Shown here one piece after another: positions 1 through 8,000 of a stretch of 11,440 nt of DNA (positions within the stretch are counted from its first letter, which is position 1; the number at the start of each line of letters is the position of its first letter). The DNA comes from Baffinella frigidus. Lineage: Eukaryota; Cryptophyceae; Cryptomonadales; Baffinellaceae. The notes beneath the pieces are model-generated. The model saw only the letters and a program-made list of their open reading frames with translations. It had not been told where the DNA came from and did no database searches. A program made the position numbers and the translations under genes. The stretch spans positions 158,012 through 169,451 of the forward strand of contig MU647075.1 in NCBI GenBank assembly GCA_026770585.1, read 5' to 3'.

Positions 1-384
1 CGCGCAACTGTAGGTGGAGGCGAATCGCTAAGAGTAGCTGTACCTAGGTTGACCCTAACGGAGACGAGCCGCTCCCCTTGTGTCTTTGCACAGCTACATT
101 CTGTACAGCCTGGGGGAAATCCCTGCACATCCACCTTTCTCTCTCCCTTTAGCTGGCTTTTAGGGGTCGAGCTGCTTTACAACATTTATGTAAAGCAACT
201 CTGGCTGATGCCCCTCACTTTGCTAACATCCTTACATTGGGGGAAGCCCCTTCACATCCACATTTCACTCCTTTCACCTTTGGTGTCTAACTGATTTCAC
301 CCTTTGGTGTCTGACTAATCTCACCTCACACCCCTACACAATCACTCTCACCTTGTGGGGTATTCGTGATTGAAGCTCATAAAC
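1..384. other. No gene seen; fragment of a dispersed repeat
   Basis: Pyrimidine-rich sequence. Two related blocks read GGGGGAAATCCCTGCACATCC (114 area) and GGGGGAAGCCCCTTCACATCC (239 area). The stretch 262-322 (CACATTTCACTCCTTTCACC, then TTTGGTGTCTGACTAAT) is the reverse complement of sequence at about 3150-3200 and 3575-3612. The short open frame at 49-294 shows no protein character. Confidence 0.5.
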
Positions 385-631
385 TTCAACCATGGGATAC
401 CATGAGCCTCATTAAGGCTGACTTGGGTTCGATGTGTGTGCGGGGGCGCTCCTATTTTGGAAGCAATCAAACACCCCAAGAGAGCCACCCTGTATCCCCT
501 CTTCACGAGCCTCTGCACTGGAGAGCGAAACGCGATTCGAAAGCAAAAATGCTTTCTCTGCAGTCCTTTCTACGGAAGGGTGTGGCGTTGGGCTATGTTG
601 GGAGAAATTAAAACCTAAAGGACCTAAAGAA
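385..631 (-). repeat. Dispersed ~240-bp repeat, copy 1 (inverted)
   Basis: Read on the minus strand this matches 2160-2396 and 3240-3484. Shared landmarks are CTCCCAACATA, CCGTAGAAAGGACTGCA, CTCTCCAGTGCAGAGGCTCG, AACCCAAGTCAGCCTTTAT and the terminal ATGGTATCCCATGGTT. No conserved open frame runs through all copies, so it is a non-coding dispersed element. Its 5' edge runs into the GGACCTAAA minisatellite. Confidence 0.88.
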
Positions 632-755
632 CCAGATCCTTTCCAAAGGACCTAAAGGACGCAAGGGCGTGTCGTTGGCATATGTTGGGCGAAGGACCTA
701 AAGGACCTAAAGGCCTAAAGGACCTAAAGGACCTAAAGGACCTAAAGGACCTAAA
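618..755 (+). repeat. GGACCTAAA minisatellite
   Basis: Nine-base units GGACCTAAA, regular from 683 to 752 and with diverged, interrupted units from 618. It grows out of the edge of the adjacent 240-bp repeat, whose other copies carry just one such unit, and passes directly into a CCCTGAA array at about 760. Confidence 0.9.
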
Positions 756-756
756 A

Positions 757-838
757 GGCCCTGAACCCTGAACCCTGAACCCTCAACCCTCAACCCTAAA
801 ACCTAAATCCTAAACCCTCAACCCTCAACCCTTAACCC
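757..838 (+). repeat. Telomere-like array 1
   Basis: About 80 bp of CCCTGAA, CCCTCAA, CCCTAAA and CCTAAAT units. Degenerate and internal, so not a functional chromosome end. C-rich strand on the plus strand, like every other array in the window. Confidence 0.9.
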
Positions 839-1386
839 AATTCAAGGATCGGTTTTCTATGCTTGATTTGCTTGGATTTGAAGGCAATCCAGACGCCTGC
901 CAGGTCAGCCCTACATCTGCCGCCAACACGAGCCGCAGCACCCACCTCAAAAGAGCGACAACTAGTTCACGCCCCTTCCATCCCAACCCCCGAGAACCGA
1001 GAAAATCTTAATTAATTTGCCTTGAAATGTGTCCACTTTTGTTAAGTCCTTTAGGTTCTTCGAGCTCCCAACATAGGCGGACACCGGAACTGGTTCATGC
1101 TTCCTTTCGGATCACATTGATTAACACTTTATAAAGCAAAAACCAAACGTTCTCCGGATTTTGGTTTCGCCTTTCCCCGTTACCAAAACTCGCCTTTTCC
1201 CCGTTTCCAAGTTCAAGAGGAGGGAGGGAAGCGATATCATGTGGAGGCATGCCGTCGTAAGGGGCCTTTCCAGGCGAGGCAAGCCACTGAGGTGAATTTC
1301 GCTGGGGCGTCTAATGAGGTGAGTTTCGCTGGGACGTCTAAAGCCTCCGGCGGCCCCTGCGAGAAGCTCCTCTTGTTCGGAAACTC
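839..1386. other. No gene seen; decayed repeat fragments
   Basis: The first ~65 bases (CCCAATTCAAGGATCGG to TTTGCTTGGATTTGAAGGCA) are a fragment of the 460-bp repeat at 1690 and 3985. TAAGTCCTTTAGGTTCTTCG near 1044 resembles the edge of the 240-bp repeat. At 1139-1205 a CGCCTTTCCCCGTT block occurs twice. At 1290-1343 a 27-bp unit containing TTTCGCTGGGGCGTCTAA is tandemly repeated twice. No protein-like frame. Confidence 0.55.
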
Positions 1387-1389
1387 CTA

Positions 1390-1601
1390 TACCCTAAACC
1401 CTAAACCCTAAACCCTAAACCCTCAACCCGAAACCCTAAACCCTCAACCCGAAACCCGAAACCTTAACCCTGAACTTTAAACCCTAAACCCTACACCCTG
1501 ATCCCCAAACCCTAAAGCCTCAACCCTGAACCCCTGAACCTTACACCCTAACCCCTAAACCCTGATCCCAATTCAAGATTTGGTTTTTTAAACTTTGGAC
1601 C

Positions 1602-1633
<32 letters not shown>

Positions 1634-1694
1634 ACCCTGAAACCTTGAACTTCAAACCATAAACCCTGAACCACCTTAACCCCTCATCCCTGAA
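1390..1694 (+). repeat. Telomere-like array 2 (interrupted)
   Basis: CCCTAAA, CCCTCAA, CCCGAAA and CCCTGAA units in two blocks (1390-1567 and 1600-1694), split by a short piece of the neighbouring repeat (CCCAATTCAAGATTTGG, 1567-1583). It leads directly into the 460-bp repeat, exactly as array 3 does. Confidence 0.92.
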
Positions 1695-2150
1695 CCCAAT
1701 TGACGATTTGGTTTTTAAAAGTTTATTTGCTTGGACTTCAAGCAGCCAGGTGAAGTCACCAAATTTCAAACCAAGATGCATTTGTTCGCAGTTTCTTAGG
1801 TAGTGACAAGAAGATGAACATAACAGGAAGGTGTCTTACCATTTCGTAACACGAACATGAACATTGAGAAACTCGAAGAAGGCAATTTTGGGGGGTAGTC
1901 ACTTGTCAATTTTCCTGCCCAAATTCCAAAAAAATCGCCCCCCTACAAGGGTACCTCGCTCACAGGACCCCCCCCCCTCCCCTTTGGCCTCCAAACGAAC
2001 CCAGGCGGAAGCCTACTGTAGGGTCCTGGGACCACCATACGACCCTGGGCAAAAGCCCACTGTAGGTGTACATGGAGCAGCGTGCAGCGTGCACGAAAAC
2101 ATGCGGGCAAAAATTCAACCCCCACGAAATTTGACGAAGAATCGTGTTCT
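1690..2150 (+). repeat. Dispersed ~460-bp repeat, copy 1
   Basis: Direct repeat of 3980-4428. Shared landmarks in order: GCTTGGA(C/T)TTCAAGCAGCC, GTGAAGTCACCAAATTTCAAA, AGTGACAAGAAGATGAACAT, CCCCTACA(A/G)GGGTACCTCGC, TGGCCTCCAAACGAACCC and GCCTACTGTAGGGTCCTGG. The frames differ and stops interrupt both copies, so it does not look coding. Confidence 0.9.
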
Positions 2151-2159
2151 GAAGTTCCG

Positions 2160-2396
2160 TTAGGTCCTTCAGGTTTTAATTTCTCCCAACATATGCCAAC
2201 GAAACGCCCCTCCGTAGAAAGGACTGCATTTTTGCCTTGGGTCGCGTTTAGCTCTCCAGTGCAGAGGCTCGTGAAGAGAGGATAGAGGGTGGTTCTGTTG
2301 GGGTGTGTAAAGTTATGCGACATCGCTTGCATGCTCACACACACACCGAACCCAAGTCAGCCTTTATCAGGCTCATGGTATCCCATGGTTGAGGGA
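2160..2396 (+). repeat. Dispersed ~240-bp repeat, copy 2
   Basis: Same orientation as the copy at 3240 and opposite to the copy at 385. It starts AGGTCCTTCAGGTTTTAATTT and ends ATGGTATCCCATGGTT. Relative to the other copies it lacks a few bases after GGACTGCA. The open frames here are shadows of the repeat. Confidence 0.88.
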
Positions 2397-2819
2397 ACTA
2401 CGGCGGAGGACGGGGCTGACTAGCCACCAGTACCGTTGGGTCGACACGCCGAGCGCAACGCGCTCGATGTCCGCCTCCGTGATTCGCAATCAGCTGTCGC
2501 AACATCTCAAGGAGCGACGTACTTCCCGCACGGGGATCGACCCCGCTGCTGCCGACCCCTTTCTCGGCCTCGCGATCGAGATGGCGTCGTCGACCTAACC
2601 TATACCCGCCGAGGAGGGGGGGGACGGGGCCTTCGCGACCGCGCGTGTCGGGAGGAGTCCGTGCACGCTGCCAAAGCCTAGAGCGGTACTGGAGGAAGGA
2701 CGCACGCACTTGAGTAGACGTAAAACGCGACCTAGTTCGCCAATTTGAAAAGCATTGAGTAGGATGTTGCTGACCGTGCCGAGCGCCACGGTCTAATATT
2801 GTCTTGTTTGGCACCGCAG
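2397..2819. other. GC-rich island of unknown nature
   Basis: No telomere-like units and no match to the repeats around it. Open frames exist on both strands (2389-2598 plus; 2398-2898 minus), but they are Arg/Pro/Gly-rich with no recognisable motif, as expected from any GC-rich DNA. It could be part of a gene or an insertion; I cannot decide. Confidence 0.4.
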
Positions 2820-2921
2820 ATGTCCCCCCTGATGGTGGCTCCGAAAGGGGTTGCCCACCAGCGCAGGCATCACGAGTGTCGTAGCTGGGCCCCCGCACGT
2901 TGCGGGGCCTGTAGTGATTAG
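2820..2921 (+). CDS. Possible 33-residue small ORF, unsupported function
   Basis: The ATG at 2820 directly follows CACCGCAG, a plausible splice acceptor. The product begins MSPLMVAPKGVAHQRRHHEC and ends CGACSD, with three Cys and three His. It ends at TAG 2919-2921. Part of it overlaps an inverted repeat, so the sequence may instead be a structured RNA. Very tentative. Confidence 0.12.
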   Translation: MSPLMVAPKGVAHQRRHHECRSWAPARCGACSD

Positions 2922-3007
2922 AAATGCCGCGGGAGTTGGAGGTTCGTTCCCTTGCTCCGATTTTCCGTATGGAAAGGAGTCAAGCCCGCCCGCCACATCG
3001 CGGCATT
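2885..3007 (+). ncRNA. Candidate structured RNA region
   Basis: Three stems can be drawn. GGGCCCCCGCA pairs with TGCGGGGCC around 2887-2909. A 9-bp perfect stem (AATGCCGCG, 2923-2931) pairs with CGCGGCATT (2999-3007). Inside it a hairpin pairs CTCC with GGAG (2955-2958, 2976-2979) and TTTCC with GGAAA (2962-2966, 2971-2975). I do not recognise it as tRNA, 5S, a U-snRNA or SRP RNA. Confidence 0.22.
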
Positions 3008-3144
3008 AGAGTAGTATTAAGTTGATCACTTTTCAAAAGGCTCGGGGGCCTCTCTCGAGGTCTCGTTGGTGCACACCATGTGAGGGTAATAAAGAAGAAG
3101 GGGGTTGAAGTATAACAGCTCCGACCACAAATACGCCACAAGAT

Positions 3145-3220
3145 TCCAACAGGTGAAATCAGTCAGACACCAAAGATGAAAGGAGAGAAATGTGGTTTTG
3201 TAGGGGTTTCACCCAATATT
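3145..3220 (+). repeat. Short dispersed repeat, copy at 3145
   Basis: CAGACACCAAAGATGAA, then GGAGAGAAATGTGGTTTT, then TAGGGGTT, present again at about 3578-3622 and inverted in 262-345. It sits directly before the 240-bp repeat, suggesting that the two move or duplicate together. Confidence 0.7.
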
Positions 3221-3239
3221 CGGACGGTGCTTTTGGTGC

Positions 3240-3484
3240 TAGGACCTTTAAGTTTTAATTTCGCCCAACATAGCCCAACATCACGCCCTTCCGTAGAAAG
3301 GACTGCAGAGAAAGCATTTTTGCCTTGGGTCGCATTGAGCTCTCCAGTGCAGAGGCTCGTGAGGAGGGGATAAAGGGTGGTTCTCGTGGGGTGTTTGATT
3401 GCTTCCAAAATAGGAGCGCGCTCGCACACACACCAAACCCAAGTCAGCCTTTATGGGGCTTATGGTATCCCATGGTTAAAACAT
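3240..3484 (+). repeat. Dispersed ~240-bp repeat, copy 3
   Basis: Full-length copy, starting AGGACCTTTAAGTTTTAAT and ending TATGGTATCCCATGGTTAA. It keeps GAGAAAGCATTTTTGCC, as does copy 1 in reverse (copy 2 lacks part of it), so copies 1 and 3 look closest to the ancestral form. Confidence 0.88.
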
Positions 3485-3574
3485 GAAAGCTCTATCCACG
3501 GATACACGAGATGTCAAGAGGGAGCACGATTCCAAAAGATGAGAGGGGTTGTGTGGATGTGTCAGGTAAGATCA

Positions 3575-3756
3575 TCCAGACGCCAAAGATGAAGGGAGAG
3601 AAATGTGGTTTTTTAGGGGTTGGTGCTTTGGTGGTTTGAAAGTTGATTTGCCCTGAAGATTCGGCAACTTTGGGTTGAGCCTGACAGGTTACGAGCCGCC
3701 CAACTGATTTTCGAAAAAAGGGGGGGAGGGCTGATGGCATTTGCCCCCTTCTTCTG
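3575..3756 (+). repeat. Short repeat followed by ~120-bp repeat, copy 1
   Basis: 3578-3622 repeats the 3145 element. From 3632 the sequence (GTTTGAAAGTTGATTTGCCC, ATTCGGCAACTTTGG, GACAGGTTACGAGCCGCCC, GATGGCATTTGCCCCC) matches 4523-4640 closely. Copy 1 leads into telomere-like array 3, whereas copy 2 leads into the promoter of the ankyrin gene. Confidence 0.85.
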
Positions 3757-3985
3757 AACCCTAAACCCTAAACTCTAAACCCTAAAACCCTAAACCCTGA
3801 ACCCAATAACCTCAACTCTAAACCCTAAACCCAAAACTCTAAATCCTAAACCGAAAACCTAAACCCTAAACCATAAACCATGAATCTTGAACCTTACACC
3901 CTAACCCCTAAACCCTGAACCCTAAATCCTAAAGCCTAAACCCTACACCCTAAACCTTACACCCTAACCCCTGAACCCTGAACCC
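3757..3985 (+). repeat. Telomere-like array 3
   Basis: About 230 bp of CCCTAAA, CCCTGAA, CCATAAA and CTTACAC variants. It is bracketed by the 120-bp repeat on the left and the 460-bp repeat on the right. Confidence 0.92.
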
Positions 3986-4428
3986 AATTCACGATTTGCA
4001 TTTATAAAGTTGATTTGCTTGGATTTCAAGCAGCCTGGTGAAGTCACCAAATTTCAAACATAGATGAATGTGCTCGCAGTTGCTCAGGTAGTGACAAGAA
4101 GATGAACATAACAGGAAGGTGTCTTACCATTTAGTAACACGAATATGAACATTTAGTAACACGAAGAAGGCAATTTTTGGGGTTAGTCACTTTTCAAATT
4201 TGCTACCCAAAATTTGGAAAAAACGCCCCCCTACAGGGGTACCTCGCTCATAGGACCCCCCCCCTTCCCCTTTGGCCTCCAAACGAACCCAGGCGGAAGC
4301 CTACTGTAGGGTCCTGGCACCACCATACCAACCTACTCAGAAGCCTACCGTAGGTGTGCATGGAGCAGCGTGCAAGGTGCGCAAAAACGTGCAGGCAACA
4401 ATTCAACTGCCGCGAAATTTCAACACAA
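3980..4428 (+). repeat. Dispersed ~460-bp repeat, copy 2
   Basis: Direct repeat of 1690-2150, similar throughout with small indels. In this copy TTTAGTAACACGAA is locally duplicated (about 4131-4156), where copy 1 has only one. Both copies follow a telomere-like array and share a CCCAATTCACGATTTG-type boundary. Confidence 0.9.
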
Positions 4429-4522
4429 AGGTGCTTTGGTGCTTTGTATCACACTCACATCGAGGAACACGCCCACCGCACCTCTTCAGGAGATGGAAAC
4501 AATCTACGGACAAAGAATCGGG
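4429..4522. other. Unique spacer, no gene seen
   Basis: Short stretch between the 460-bp and 120-bp repeats (GCTTTGGTGCTTTG to CAAAGAATCGGG). No protein-like frame and no repeat found. Confidence 0.4.
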
Positions 4523-4640
4523 TTTTAAAGTTGATTTGCCCTGAAAATTCGGCAACTTTGGCCCATGGACTGACAGGTTACGAGCCGCCCAACTGATTTT
4601 CGAAGAAAGGGGGGGCTGATGGCATTTGCCCCCACTCCTC
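4523..4640 (+). repeat. ~120-bp repeat, copy 2, next to gene start
   Basis: Matches 3632-3756. It includes TTGATTTGCCCTGAAAATTCGG, GACAGGTTACGAGCCGCCC and GATGGCATTTGCCCCC. Lying within 150 bp of the start codon, it could contribute promoter or leader sequence. Confidence 0.85.
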
Positions 4641-4774
4641 TGCCCCGCGAGATTGAGAGTGAGAGCAGCCGGCAACAGCAGCTGCGTTCTTTCTCTGGCT
4701 GCTGCGCTGCGTCGCGCTGAGTAGTAGTCTCGTTTGTGGGGGAGAAGGAGGGCTGCGGCGGGGCGAGCGGCGCG
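4641..4774 (+). promoter_or_regulatory. Putative promoter and 5' leader of the ankyrin gene
   Basis: This 134-bp stretch separates the last upstream repeat (ending with the TTTGCCCCC block near 4635) from the start codon. It is rich in GC and CTG/CAG-like triplets and has no TATA box I can see. The bases before the ATG are GGCGCG, a plausible GC-rich start context. Where transcription begins cannot be told from the sequence. The proximal upstream DNA (4523-4640) is a copy of a repeat found again at 3632-3756, so the regulatory region may include mobile or repeat-derived sequence. Confidence 0.35.
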
Positions 4775-5019
4775 ATGCCGAAGAAAGCGCTCCCCATCCA
4801 CAAGGAGGTGTACGGCATGAAGATCAATGCCGGGCTGGACCCGGAGAAGGTCGCTGGGGACTGGTCGAGGGCGTTGCACTTCCTCGTGCAGATGAAGCAG
4901 CTCAAGATCTCGGTGCAGCCGTCACACCCGGGGGAGCTGCTCGTTGAGTTCTTCACCACGCCGGCGCAGATTGCGCAGTACATCACTGTCCTCAAGAAGC
5001 GCGAGGAGTTCAGCGGCGG
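4775..5019 (+). CDS. Exon 1: unrecognised N-terminal domain
   Basis: This exon encodes residues 1-81 plus two bases of codon 82. It opens MPKKALPIHKEVYGMKI and continues with two predicted amphipathic stretches (around DWSRALHFLVQMKQL and PAQIAQYITVLKKREEF), so it looks like a small folded helical domain. I do not recognise the family; a weak similarity in feel to the TFIIS N-terminal domain is not good enough to call. The exon is followed by GTGCGA as donor (phase 2). An upstream in-frame GTG at 4736 exists, but the ATG is the normal eukaryotic choice. Confidence 0.75.
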
Positions 5020-8000
5020 GTGCGAGACTGCCCCCTCCCCACAGCCAACGCCAGACCCAACTGCCCCCCCCCCCACTGCTCTGCGCTCGACCCCCAGCGC
5101 GTCAGTGTCGGCTGCCGAAGGCCGTGTAGCCGAACACTCTCTGCCATGAATTACCGGCCATAGCGTGCGTGCGCGGAGGCACTGACTATCTGCACCCCCC
5201 CGCTCCCCGACAGGATCTGCCTGCACGACTCGAACGAGGCGGAGCGCAGCAGCGCGAGCCAGGAGGTGATGAACCAGCTCTACTCGGCGCGCGTGGAGCA
5301 GCAGCACGCGGCGGAGGCGCGCGAGAACCTCCGGAAGCTGCAGCCGCCCGTCAGCTCGCTCACCGGCATCTTTCGGGAGGCTGAGCTGAACAATGTGGCG
5401 TCGGTGGACGCGATGGTTCTTAAACCCTGAACCCTAAACTCTAAACTCTAAACCCGAAACCCTGAACCCTGAACCCTGAACCCTGAACCCTGAACCCTAA
5501 AATCTCAACCCTGAACCCTAAACCCTGAACCCTTAACCCTTAACCCTAAAACCCAGCCCGTAAACCCGGAACCCTGTACCCAAACCTTAAACCCCAAACC
5601 CCCAACCCCCCAAAAGGTGAAAGGCTACCCGCTCCCAAAGTACGATGAAAAGCTTGGCAAGTACGTCCCCAACCCCGACCGCAAGGCCGAGCCCATGCCG
5701 AAAACCAAGGTCCGCGAGGCGCACCAGGTCTCCCACTCGCGCTCTGCGGCGAACACAGACGCGTCCTGCAAGCCTGCCGGGGATCCTCTGGACGACCTGC
5801 GCGCGGCGGCCCCGCACCTCTTCGCGGCGAGCGGGGACCTGCTGTCGGCGGCCGACCTCACCTCCTTCGACCTCCGTGACGACGTCGGCCGCACGCCCAT
5901 GCATCTTGCGGCCGGCGCGGGCGGGGTGGAGGTTGTGCAGTATCTCCTCGGGGTGGACGCGGATCCGGATGCGAGCGATCGGGACGGGCTGCGGCCGATC
6001 CACTCGGCCGCGCTCGCGGGGCATAAGAGGGTGATTCAGGTGCTGCTCGAGGGGGGCGCAAGGCACGACGTGGTCCTGTTCCCTACACCCTACACCCTAC
6101 ACCCTACACCCTAAAACCTACACCCTACACCCTACACCCTCAACCCTACACCCTAAACCCTACACCTCAATCCGAAACCCTCAACCCTCATCCCTCAACC
6201 CTCAATCCGAAACCCAAACTCCTGAACCCTACACTGCAAAGCAGGTGACCGAGGACGGGCGCACCGTGCTGCACTGCGCGGCGCGAGGCGCGCATCAGGT
6301 ATGCGGATCACGCTCACCACCACCAACCCTTCCGGTTGGACCAACTCCTCGGTTTTAGACTTGATATCTACCCTTTTGGACTTGAGATCTACCCTTTGAT
6401 CCGGCGTCTCTGCGAAGGGTAAATCAAGGGTAAATCTAGAAGCTACTATCGACGGTCTGGTCCCATCGTGAGGGTTGGCGGCATGGCTGTCACATGCTTC
6501 CGTTCCTGTGTCCCCCGGATATAGATCCAACCCAACAGGACCCATGGAGCGGTTTTCACATCGGTTGGCCACGGAAAACAATGAAACCATGGCAAAAGTT
6601 GACGATACTGGTACTCAACTGTCAACTTTTCACACATTTTCATTCTCTGGCCACCGCTGTATCAGGAGCTGATGGACTGGCTGCTCTTCTCTCCCGCGAA
6701 CCGCGAACGCGGATTGTTCAAGGTCATACACCCTAAACCCTAAACCATACACCACAAAACATAAACCATAAACCATCAACCATAAACCATAAATCATAAA
6801 CCATACACCATCAACCATAAGGCCCACACCCTACACCCTACACCCTACACCCTACACCCTAAACCCTAAACCCTAAACCCTACACCCTACACCCTCAACC
6901 CTAAACCCTACCCCCTAAACCCTAAACCGCGGGGTGTTTCAGGTGATGGAGACGCGCACGCACCAAGATCGATTCACGGTGCTGCACGAGCTCGCGAAAG
7001 TTGACGCGCCCCTCCGTGAGAAACAGCTCGAGGTCTAACCCCACCCTTGAGATTGTAGGGTCGAATCACTGGGCACATGGGGGGCGGGAGGGGTGCACCC
7101 TTCGCGGGAAACAGCTCGAGGTCTGACCCCGCCCCTCTGTGCTCCCTCTGCACCCCTATGTGCCCCTCCCGGGCCGCATATGCTTGACTGACTGACTGAC
7201 TGACTGATTGAATCACTGACTGCTTGACAGGTCCGACCCCACCCCTCTTTGCCCCTCCCGGGTTGCATGTACCCAGTGCTTCGGTTCTCTTCGACTGACT
7301 GACTGACTAATTGACTGACTGACCGATTGAATCACTGACTGACTGACTGCCTGACTGCCTGGCTGACTGATTGGATCAGTGATTGACTGACTGACTGACT
7401 GACTGACTGACTACGCCCACGCCGCCGGTGCCCACCGATTCGGTGGCGTGCGCGGCTGAGCGGACCACGCGCGCGCGCTGCACGCTGGACTGCAAGGCGC
7501 GCCGCGCGTGTGCTCGAGCACCTCCTGTTAACGTGCCCTCACGAGATTGCGCGCGCCGCGTCGGCGTCTGGGCTCGTCAGATCGCCAGCTATGTGCGGGG
7601 GCTGATGGGAAGGTTGCTGGTCTGGGCTGTGGCGCGGCGATCTCTGCGGGGTCTGGTGGGACGGTTTTCTGCGCGGCGGCAGGGAGGGTTCAGCCCCGAT
7701 GTCATCCTCTGCCAAAGAATTGACGTTGTACGACCTTGGCATCTATCTATCTATCTACGGGCTGTGGCGCGGCGATGCCTGTGCGATGCCTGGTAGGAAG
7801 GTTGCTGAGCGGCCCACAGACTATTCTCAAGTGGACGTTCTGGTTCCGCGGAACAAAAACGTCAACGTTGGAGCGTCCCCGTCTTAGGTGAACATGGTCG
7901 CGCGGATGGTAATCAAGTGCTGGAGCATGTACCTCAACCTGCCGCCAGAGCAACTCCTCGACGCCGTCGACGCCAAGGGGCAAACGGCGCTTCATCACTG

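Larger units (their letters stand above)
7033..7887 (+). other. Intron 6, with GACT satellite and exon relic
   Basis: 855 bp from GTCTAA to CGTCTTAG. In order it holds a second copy of the exon-6 end with its donor (7109-7124), a pair of similar blocks reading CCCCTCCCGGG (7144 and 7252 areas), GACT tetranucleotide repeats (about 7185-7210 and 7293-7412), a possible broken exon at 7461-7575, two blocks sharing GGCTGTGGCGCGGCGAT (7626-7642 and 7760-7776), a short TCTA run (7741-7756) and a 30-bp palindrome (7834-7863). Confidence 0.6.

Noticed and set aside
1390-1694. True chromosome end or a CRISPR-like array
   Set aside because: The 7-base units are degenerate, lie internally at many places, and have no spacers; they are interstitial telomere-like repeats.
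2398-2898. 166-residue minus-strand open frame
   Set aside because: Arg/Pro/Gly-rich with no motif, non-ATG start, in GC-rich DNA where long open frames arise by chance.
2885-3007. tRNA, 5S rRNA or U-snRNA gene
   Set aside because: No T-loop GGTTCGAAT-type box with a matching acceptor stem, no 5S-like core, and none of the conserved U1, U2, U5 or U6 core sequences were found.
4775-5019. TFIIS N-terminal-like domain in exon 1
   Set aside because: Only a loose resemblance in helix pattern; no diagnostic residues that I can name.
4525-5307. 260-residue minus-strand open frame
   Set aside because: It lies antisense to exons 1-2 and intron 1 of the ankyrin gene and across a repeat. GC-rich coding DNA often leaves the opposite strand open; its product has no recognisable motif.
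5587-6066. 159-residue minus-strand open frame
   Set aside because: Antisense shadow of exon 3, which has clear ankyrin repeats on the plus strand.
7428-7796. 122-residue plus-strand open frame in intron 6
   Set aside because: Arg/Ala-rich, non-ATG start, crosses duplicated intron blocks; no ankyrin spacing in this frame.
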